A stretch of 11,660 bases of DNA from JAGTVB01 sp964624765 (lineage in GTDB: Bacteria; Pseudomonadota; Gammaproteobacteria; HK1): contig CAZUZO010000112.1 of assembly GCA_964624765.1 (NCBI GenBank), forward strand, positions 1 to 11,660. The letters run 5' to 3'. A program made the translations under genes and the position numbers. Below the pieces are notes generated by a model, which was given only the letters and a program-made list of their open reading frames with translations, had not been told where the DNA came from and searched no databases. Shown here in pieces: positions 7,147 to 11,660 of this stretch; the first letter of the stretch is position 1, and every line of letters begins with the position of its first letter.

Positions 7147-7267
7147 CCACATCGATGTCGCTGGGCAACTGAGGGCTCGATGTGGTGCGGGTAGAGGTTT
7201 CCATTTGTCGCCATCCTGGCGGCGGGTGCCGATAAGAGCCAGCACCATCGGATCACGGGCAGGTGCT
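7147..7267 (+). promoter_or_regulatory. Possible structured leader of the queD-folE2 operon
   Basis: CCACATCGA (7147-7155) pairs perfectly with TCGATGTGG (7177-7185) around a 21-nt loop. Downstream, GCACC at 7242-7246 can pair either with GGTGC at 7225-7229 or, as AGCACC (7241-7246), with GGTGCT at 7262-7267, so two mutually exclusive hairpins are possible. This lies 41-161 nt before the queD ATG. It matches no riboswitch class I know, including preQ1 types. The short alternative stems could be chance. Confidence 0.3.
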
Positions 7268-7307
7268 AGCATTGCCCCCTAAAACCGAGTAAAATTGTCA
7301 ACATTTG

Positions 7308-7691
7308 ATGGCCGTTCGATATACCCTGAAAGTTGTGACCGAGTTTGCTTCCGCACATAGGTTACGGGACTACGATGGCGCGTGCAGTCAAATGCATGGC
7401 CACAATTGGAAAGTAGAAGTGGAAGCAGAAGCCACCGAACTCGATGAGGTGGGGATGGCTATCGACTTTAAGATCCTCAAACAGGCTGCGGTGTCAGTGG
7501 TGAGCCATCTCGATCATCGTGTGCTAAACGAAGTGGATCCTTTCGATCGCGCGAACCCGACGGCCGAGAATATTGCAGCTTACCTTTATGGAGCCCTGCA
7601 CCGACAATTGAGGGAGCCGCGGATTCGAGTTGCAGCCGTCACAGTGTGGGAAAACGAGCGGGCTTGTGTACGTTACGTCGAGGAGAACTAA
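7308..7691 (+). CDS. queD: 6-carboxy-5,6,7,8-tetrahydropterin synthase (QueD / PTPS-I)
   Basis: This cytosolic zinc enzyme of 127 aa (128 if the TTG at 7305 is used) converts 7,8-dihydroneopterin triphosphate into 6-carboxy-tetrahydropterin, an early intermediate of queuosine tRNA modification. Numbering from the TTG, SAH18 and H31-G-H33 give the three zinc-ligand histidines, Cys27 in the CxxxHGH pattern is the catalytic cysteine, and LDH at 69-71 and WENE near 114-117 complete the site. CxxxHGH is the signature of the QueD subgroup; the folate-route PTPS-III subgroup has a glutamate instead. The length is normal. Two bases separate its stop from folE2, whose ribosome site overlaps the end of this gene, so the two are probably translationally coupled. 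No good Shine-Dalgarno precedes queD itself, so the start could be ATG 7308 or TTG 7305. Confidence 0.92.
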   Translation: MAVRYTLKVVTEFASAHRLRDYDGACSQMHGHNWKVEVEAEATELDEVGMAIDFKILKQAAVSVVSHLDHRVLNEVDPFDRANPTAENIAAYLYGALHRQLREPRIRVAAVTVWENERACVRYVEEN

Positions 7692-7693
7692 TT

Positions 7694-8560
7694 ATGAGCC
7701 GACCGGCTAGTCTGATCAAGGACGATTCCAATGAACATATGGTGGATGTCCAAGGCAGCCCAGACAGTCGTCGCATCGCTATCGACAAGGTCGGGATAAA
7801 AGGGATTCGCCATCCCGTCAGGGTACGCGACCGTTCTGGGCGGGAGCAACACACTGTCGCCACCTTCAGTATGTATGTGGGTCTACCCCATAGTTTCAAA
7901 GGCACACATATGTCCCGTTTCGTGGAGATCATCAATCAACACGAATACGAAATTACGGTCGAATCGTTCAAGCGCATGTTGCAAGAGATGACCGAACTCC
8001 TGGAAGCGCATTCCGGGCATATTGAGATGACCTTTCCCTACTTCATCACCAAGGCTGCTCCCGTAAGCGGTGTGGTGAGCTTGATGGATTATGAGGTCTC
8101 CCTCATCGGCAAGCTCGACAACCGTATTCCCTCCATGCATGTGAAAGTCATCGTTCCCGTCACCAGCCTTTGCCCATGCTCGAAGGAAATATCGGAGTAT
8201 GGCGCGCATAACCAACGCTCCCACGTCACTGTCACCGCTCGAACAGAGGGATTCGTTTGGATTGAAGAACTCATCGAACTAGTGGAAGCACAAGCATCCT
8301 GTCAGCTTTATGGTTTGCTAAAGCGGCCTGACGAGAAATACGTGACCGAGCATGCCTACGATAACCCCAAGTTCGTGGAGGATATGGTGCGCGATGTGGC
8401 GCAGCAGCTCAACGAGGACGAACGCGTTTCGGCTTATACCGTTGAGTCGGAAAACTTCGAGTCAATTCACAACCACTCCGCCTATGCCCTCATCGAGATG
8501 GATAAGGAAAAGCAACGTGAGATACGCCTCGACGGGGCCACAGCGGCCTTCAGCCGTTAA
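7694..8560 (+). CDS. folE2: GTP cyclohydrolase IB (FolE2)
   Basis: This 288-aa cytosolic enzyme hydrolyses GTP to 7,8-dihydroneopterin triphosphate, the entry step to folate and to the queuosine route. It replaces FolE and does not depend strictly on zinc. The sequence shows HPVRVRDRSG near residue 40, SMYVGLP with MSRFVEI (59-79), the metal/active-site cysteine in SLCPCSKEISEYGAHNQRSH (Cys160, His172, His177), the RPDEKYVTE glutamates (214, 219) and ESIHNHSAYA with His259. Length is slightly above the usual 255-300 range's middle. ATG 7694 is chosen over an upstream in-frame start at 7646 because AGGAG (7681-7685) sits 8 nt before it and the upstream codons lie inside queD. Paired with queD it supplies QueD's substrate. 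No Zur-like operator was seen upstream of the operon. Confidence 0.95.
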   Translation: MSRPASLIKDDSNEHMVDVQGSPDSRRIAIDKVGIKGIRHPVRVRDRSGREQHTVATFSMYVGLPHSFKGTHMSRFVEIINQHEYEITVESFKRMLQEMTELLEAHSGHIEMTFPYFITKAAPVSGVVSLMDYEVSLIGKLDNRIPSMHVKVIVPVTSLCPCSKEISEYGAHNQRSHVTVTARTEGFVWIEELIELVEAQASCQLYGLLKRPDEKYVTEHAYDNPKFVEDMVRDVAQQLNEDERVSAYTVESENFESIHNHSAYALIEMDKEKQREIRLDGATAAFSR

Positions 8561-8576
8561 ACTAAGATCGCGATGC

Positions 8577-8605
8577 GCCTTGCCCCGAGCAGCTTCCGGC
8601 AAGGC
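8577..8605. terminator. Hairpin between convergent folE2 and the hypothetical gene
   Basis: GCCTTGCC (8577-8584) pairs perfectly with GGCAAGGC (8598-8605) around a 13-nt loop. It lies 16 bp after the folE2 stop and 14 bp past the end of the convergent minus-strand gene, where a shared bidirectional terminator would be expected. There is no T-run on either side, so the assignment is tentative. Confidence 0.5.
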
Positions 8606-8619
8606 CAACGGGTTCTGAC

Positions 8620-8973
8620 TCACAGAAGACGTTTCGGCTCTTCATCCGCGAGATCGAGCAGCTTCCCTGCTATCGCCAGCGCATCTTCGGTGAAAGCCTT
8701 AGGATCTTGCCAGCGATCACTGGATCCGAAAACTTGTGCGCCGTGGGCCGCCATCACCCTGATGCGCCGTGCTCCCTCCCCTCTCCTTTTATCGAGATTC
8801 GGTTCACAGGTGATGTACAGCAACGGCTCGCTCTTCCCGTCCGGAATACACGCCAAGATGAACTCATAAGGAGTGTCGTCAGGACTCTGAATGTCTCCTA
8901 ACAACACAATCTTGAACTCTCCCAATTGATATCGGCGAAGCGGGAACGCGCTGCCGAGCTTCGGAACACTCAT
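8620..8973 (-). CDS. Conserved hypothetical protein (117 aa)
   Basis: This small soluble protein has no signal peptide or membrane span. The translation has an ordinary globular composition: an N-terminal strand-rich half (YQLGEFKIVLLGDIQS, YEFILACIPDG, LLYITCEPN at about 15-59) and a C-terminal half with IRVMAAHGAQVFGSSDRW (71-88) and a helical end (FTEDALAIAGKLLDLADEEPKRLL). It looks like a conserved proteobacterial family of unknown function, but I cannot name one. The coding pattern, lack of low-complexity bias and snug position opposite folE2 argue that it is real. The ribosome site is weak. The inverted repeat at 9014-9042 lies 41-69 bp upstream of the start and may control it. Confidence 0.72.
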   Translation of the reverse strand: MSVPKLGSAFPLRRYQLGEFKIVLLGDIQSPDDTPYEFILACIPDGKSEPLLYITCEPNLDKRRGEGARRIRVMAAHGAQVFGSSDRWQDPKAFTEDALAIAGKLLDLADEEPKRLL

Positions 8974-9013
8974 ATCGGAGCACTCATAAACGACCCACCT
9001 GACGAAAAGCAGG

Positions 9014-9042
9014 CTCTAGACCTCCCGGAACCATGTCTAGAG
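9014..9042. promoter_or_regulatory. Inverted repeat CTCTAGAC-N13-GTCTAGAG, candidate operator
   Basis: The two 8-bp arms (9014-9021 and 9035-9042) are perfect reverse complements spaced 21 bp centre to centre, two helical turns apart, as a dimeric repressor would require. It is 41 bp upstream of the minus-strand hypothetical gene. It could instead form a leader hairpin. No known operator consensus was recognised. Confidence 0.35.
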
Positions 9043-9337
9043 TTGGCTGTCAGGCAATGGTACTGGAGCCAATATCGACGTCGAGAAGTGCGCTGGGCGC
9101 TTCCCTCCCGAGATAGCCGCTTTATGGTACAACGTCGTTGGCTAATCGACCAGAGTTCAGAACACGCGGCTCCATGGGCCGAGAACACAGAAAGAGGAGC
9201 ATGATTGATTTCGGAACCTAGAGCGACTGTCGGTAGCTTCGATGAAGCTCGCCTCCAGCGCTGAAGTATGTTAGATTTTTATTATTTACTTATGTATTGC
9301 CGGCCCCGACCGGTGGTAGAGTGCCCGGAGGAACACC
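9043..9337. other. Intergenic region upstream of thioredoxin, with a mini-ORF
   Basis: Mostly featureless. A plus-strand frame of 92 codons (8926-9204) overlaps the opposite gene, lacks a ribosome site and is not recognisable. A strong AGAGGAG at 9193-9199 precedes an ATG at 9201 that opens only MIDFGT before TAG at 9219-9221. The AT-rich stretch 9268-9298 probably holds the thioredoxin promoter; TATGTA at 9291-9296 is a possible -10, but I cannot place a -35. Confidence 0.35.
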
Positions 9338-9715
9338 ATGGCAACGATTGAGCTAACCCAACACAACTTCCAGGAGACTATCGAGAAAAACGACATGGTG
9401 ATCATCGACTTCTGGGCAGCCTGGTGCGGTCCTTGCCGCTCCTTCGCGCCCGTGTTCGAAGAAGCTGCGAACACGCACGAGGACATCATATTTGGCAAAG
9501 TCAACACGGAAGCCGAGAGGGTTCTGGCGAGCTCGTTTCGGGTTCGTTCTATCCCGACCCTGGTTATCATCCGTGAGCAGGTTGTATTGTTCGCGCAACC
9601 TGGAGCCCTACCGGCTTCAGCGTTGGACGAAATAATCGAGCAAGCCAAGGCGGTGGACATGGCGAGCGTCCACGAGCAAATGGCCGCACAAGAGGGACAG
9701 CAGAACACGACGTGA
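9338..9715 (+). CDS. Thioredoxin family protein
   Basis: This 125-aa cytosolic thiol-disulfide oxidoreductase has the canonical WCGPC active site (Trp29, Cys30, Cys33), the buried Asp24 and cis-proline Pro73 (RSIPTLV), all in the right places for a classical thioredoxin. After the core (about 1-105) comes a hydrophilic tail of about 20 residues ending QEGQQNTT, making it longer than the standard 105-110 aa. It lacks the usual GA after Pro73 and has AQPGALPASAL where others have VGALSKSQL, so it is a divergent or secondary thioredoxin rather than the housekeeping TrxA. No signal peptide is present. GGAGGA at 9327-9332 is well placed for ATG 9338. It stands alone, and partners are not indicated by context. 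Confidence 0.93.
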   Translation: MATIELTQHNFQETIEKNDMVIIDFWAAWCGPCRSFAPVFEEAANTHEDIIFGKVNTEAERVLASSFRVRSIPTLVIIREQVVLFAQPGALPASALDEIIEQAKAVDMASVHEQMAAQEGQQNTT

Positions 9716-9787
9716 TCCTCCGAGGAAGGTATTCGGTCGCCAAAGCTGGGAAGCCTCGATAAAGCAGGCTGCGGGCAGACTACATTG

Positions 9788-9806
9788 CTGTCGAGTTGCT
9801 CGACAG
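9788..9806. terminator. Perfect hairpin downstream of thioredoxin
   Basis: CTGTCGAG (9788-9795) and CTCGACAG (9799-9806) form an 8-bp stem with a TTG loop, 72 bp after the thioredoxin stop. There is no T-run, so it may be a weak terminator or an mRNA 3'-end structure. Confidence 0.45.
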
Positions 9807-9834
9807 GAGTTCCTCACGATATTTCAGGTCAGTG

Positions 9835-9977
9835 AGAGCTTGTGAAAAAACCGTCGTGAGCGGCCCAAGAGCCAGGCGGACGGCGCCAAGCCGAAAGACA
9901 TATCAGATAGATAGGCGAAGAGCGAGCACCGTCCAACGCCGCTATCGGGTTGTGTAGCAGGTTTTTTTACAACCTCT
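9835..9977. repeat. Palindromic MITE-like repeat, family 1, copy 2
   Basis: The ends AGAGCTTGTGAAAAAACC (9835-9852) and, reversed, AGAGGTTGTAAAAAAACC (9960-9977) match at 16 of 18 positions. The 143-bp unit shares ordered blocks with the reverse complement of 312-452: GTCGTGAGCG at 9853-9862, GAGCCAGGCG, ACGGCG, and CAACGCCGCTAT at 9934-9945. It lies between the thioredoxin gene and the convergent molybdenum-carrier gene and could act as a bidirectional terminator there. No coding potential is seen. Confidence 0.7.
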
Positions 9978-10015
9978 GAGGGCATTCAGCACTGCTGCTC
10001 AGGTTCCTAATGGCC

Positions 10016-10495
10016 CTAGACAACAGCGCTCGGATCGCGAGCAAAGAGCTGCAGGAGCCAACGGCGGGCTTGCCAGTAGATACCGGGAGCTTGACTTTCC
10101 CGAGGACCGGCCACATTGAGTACCCGGATAGAGTGGTTGTTGATCCATATCAGTGTGTTGCTTGGGGATGGCGGCAGGTTGAGATCGACCAGACAATACG
10201 GGCGGTGAGCTCCCTTGGCGCAGCGTAAGGTCAAGGCTGTGCCGCCCATCAGCCTTTTTGTGTAAAGGATCAACGTGCCATCGGAGGCGAGCACATTGGC
10301 CTTCGTGCGGTGGCGGTAATCTCTCGATCGCGTTTCCTGAAGCGGATAGCGATCCGCAATGAGGCCATCTTCCGCTTTGCGCCCGCGCGGGCACCATCCT
10401 CCACAAGGTATCGCCAGCAGCAATGCCACATCGAGCGCCGCGCGGTCAACGCCGGTTTGCCCCCCGGAGATGATACGCTCAATGGCTAGAGTCAT
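10016..10495 (-). CDS. Putative molybdenum carrier protein (MoCo_carrier family)
   Basis: This 159-aa soluble protein is related to the Rossmann-like nucleotide-binding LOG/MoCo-carrier group; binding of molybdenum cofactor is the family label, with little direct proof. Signature segments are ISGGQTGVDRAALD at 9-22, GGWCPRGRKAEDG at 32-44, a conserved Tyr-Pro-Leu-x-Glu-Thr at 50-55, DGTLIL at 72-77, GGTALT at 84-89 and LNVAGPRES at 126-134. All are present and the length is normal, so the gene looks intact. The start is the ATG complementary to 10493-10495, preceded by AAAAAAGGCACC as a modest ribosome site. No molybdenum-cofactor or molybdate-transport genes are nearby. Confidence 0.88.
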   Translation of the reverse strand: MTLAIERIISGGQTGVDRAALDVALLLAIPCGGWCPRGRKAEDGLIADRYPLQETRSRDYRHRTKANVLASDGTLILYTKRLMGGTALTLRCAKGAHRPYCLVDLNLPPSPSNTLIWINNHSIRVLNVAGPRESQAPGIYWQARRWLLQLFARDPSAVV

Positions 10496-10951
10496 CGCTT
10501 CGGTGCCTTTTTTATATTTCTCCCGAAGAGCCGCTAGCCGATTCCGCGGTGCACGAGATGCTGTGCAGACATCCCGGTCGGCTTATGCCTAAGATTCGGC
10601 CATCGATGGGATACGCCCACAGGTGGGGTGATGAACCGATGCATAGCCGGCTCGAATCAGTCATGATGTGCGCCGCGCCGTGTCGGCGAAGCTGTTTTAC
10701 ACAGTCACAGGTACCGCGGCCGTCCGGTAAAGCGCACGGTCGGGACAAAACCGCTGGAAATACCTTCCTTCGATTGAGTAGAGTAGCGGTAAGCAGGCCC
10801 GAAAGGGGCGAGCCGTCGGGATGAGAGCATGTCCTAACTTGCCTGTACCAGGCGATCCATTGCGCGCCACCGGACGCCCGCAAACGGCATCGTTCTTAGA
10901 GAAGCTTGAGAATGGGCTTCCCAAAACGAACTGCCGATTTCACATGCGTCG
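10496..10951. other. Gene-less stretch between the MoCo carrier and DUF1249 genes
   Basis: No supportable gene on either strand; open frames here lack ribosome sites and recognisable translations. Small hairpins are present, such as CGCCG-TGT-CGGCG at 10676-10688 and CCC-GAAA-GGG near 10798-10808, the latter with a GNRA-type loop, but they do not add up to a known RNA such as RNase P or 6S RNA. The minus-strand TATAAA near 10511-10516 sits too close to the MoCo-carrier start to be called its promoter with confidence. Confidence 0.4.
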
Positions 10952-11464
10952 CTATCGTTGTAACAGCGTTTGCGAGAAACGGTGCCGAGGCGGGTCGGTG
11001 GCGACCGTAATGCAACGCAAGAAGATGTGCCCTTGCCGTTGACAAAATCCTAACCATTTGTACAGAAAACGATTTAGCTCCCATTTGCGGTCTAACTCCG
11101 GCATATGATCTGGGCGCCAACGCCGAGCCGGTATAGCGGGACGCCGCCGACGTGTCTGACTCACCACTTCGACAGCCCGAGCATCGTGGTAGACCCGAAT
11201 GCGGGCATTTGGCTCCGCGAAAACCTCATCGCCATCCTGAAATTGATAGGTCAATACCAATCCCGTCGTGTATTTGGACCGCTCTATCACCGTTAGATAG
11301 AGGTCAAGCGCATCGACTACCCGGGAAACTGTGGTTCCCTGCATAGCCCGAAGCTCAGGCACCAGGCGCATTAATCGAATGTAATTACGCTCATAAAGAT
11401 CGATAAGACCGGCTAGACTACGCGCCGGCGCCTGCATCGTTGGGACATAGGGACGCTCACACAT
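10952..11464 (-). CDS. DUF1249 domain protein (YqiB-like)
   Basis: This is a soluble protein of unknown function from a family typical of Gammaproteobacteria. The diagnostic parts are LIDLYERNYIRLMRLVPEL at 20-38, a central strand region with IERSKYTT at 60-67, ARIRVYHDARAVEVV at 87-101, and the helical ELNRFLYKWLGFCQRQGH at 129-146. At 170 aa it is longer than the usual 140-150: about 22 residues follow the conserved end (IFLRCITVATDPP...), with no family resemblance I can see. Start codon choice is uncertain: ATG at 11464 has no Shine-Dalgarno, and Met10 (at 11437) would give 161 aa. In E. coli the gene sits between nudF and cpdA; cpdA is not downstream here, and the upstream neighbour lies beyond the window. 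Confidence 0.88.
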   Translation of the reverse strand: MCERPYVPTMQAPARSLAGLIDLYERNYIRLMRLVPELRAMQGTTVSRVVDALDLYLTVIERSKYTTGLVLTYQFQDGDEVFAEPNARIRVYHDARAVEVVSQTRRRRPAIPARRWRPDHMPELDRKWELNRFLYKWLGFCQRQGHIFLRCITVATDPPRHRFSQTLLQR

Positions 11465-11610
11465 GAGGCCATGTTAACATAGCCTAAGGCATCGACCACC
11501 TCTCGCGTGCGTACCGACTAGAAAGGTCAACGGTTGGTTAACCTGCAATCGGCCTCACCCCTGCTAGCTCACCACCTATCGGTTTGAGCCGAGAATCCCA
11601 AGGGGCCGTC

Positions 11611-11633
11611 ATACCGGCACGGATTGCCGGTAT
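11611..11633. repeat. Short intergenic hairpin repeat, GTCATACCGGCA type
   Basis: ATACCGGCA (11611-11619) pairs perfectly with TGCCGGTAT (11625-11633) around a 5-nt loop, flanked by GTC before and CCAGC after. This layout (GTCAT, GC-rich palindrome, ATCCAGC) resembles dispersed intergenic repeats that I recall from many Proteobacteria. Only one copy is in the window, so membership in a family is inferred. Confidence 0.5.
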
Positions 11634-11660
11634 CCAGCACAGGGAAGTGGCCCAGACAGC

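Noticed and set aside
10496..10951. Structured RNA gene (RNase P, 6S or tRNA)
   Set aside because: A few short hairpins and a GNRA-like loop are present, but no conserved core motif of these RNAs could be found on either strand.

Overview
This window looks like a chromosomal stretch from a gammaproteobacterium. The main taxonomic pointer is the DUF1249 (YqiB-type) gene at 10952-11464, a family I know essentially from Gammaproteobacteria. A gene for a bacterial voltage-gated sodium channel and a queD-folE2 pair also fit a free-living, possibly aquatic or salt-exposed member, but that is inference. No rRNA, tRNA, CRISPR array, transposase or phage gene is visible. Coding density is low: the ten genes I accept cover about 6.9 kb of 11.66 kb (about 59%). 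The gaps are rich in palindromic, dispersed-repeat-like DNA rather than recognisable decayed genes.

Layout. Positions 1-569 hold no accepted gene but contain a 141-bp palindromic repeat (312-452). Positions 570-2000 (+) encode an intact undecaprenyl-phosphate sugar phosphotransferase, the enzyme that starts exopolysaccharide assembly; it looks AT-richer than its neighbours and stands alone. Positions 2001-2923 are non-coding and hold a 195-bp element with 13-bp perfect terminal inverted repeats (2432-2626). Positions 2924-4399 (+) encode a secreted multi-domain protein with a 386-bp perfectly identical internal repeat, an Ig/cadherin-like domain and a fibronectin-III-like domain. Behind it are two long hairpins and an inverted, partial copy of the 2432-2626 element (4587-4691). 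Positions 4904-5740 (+) encode a single-domain sodium channel with the TLESWSMG filter. A long poor region (5741-7307) contains one likely small gene on the minus strand (6319-6495, 58 aa) with a strong ribosome binding site and an extended -10 promoter.

Positions 7308-8560 (+) form a tight two-gene operon, queD-folE2. FolE2 makes dihydroneopterin triphosphate from GTP and QueD converts it to 6-carboxy-tetrahydropterin, the first steps toward queuosine; FolE2 also feeds folate synthesis. A conserved hypothetical gene (8620-8973, minus) converges on folE2. A thioredoxin gene follows (9338-9715, +), then a second copy of the first palindromic repeat family (9835-9977, opposite orientation). A putative molybdenum carrier gene (10016-10495, minus) and the DUF1249 gene (10952-11464, minus) come next. 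A third type of intergenic hairpin repeat lies at the right edge.

No single new multi-gene system is evident. The most unusual signals are the homogenised tandem domain of the secreted protein, the inverted repeats bracketing it, the small unrecorded-looking minus-strand gene, and at least two families of short palindromic mobile-like elements.
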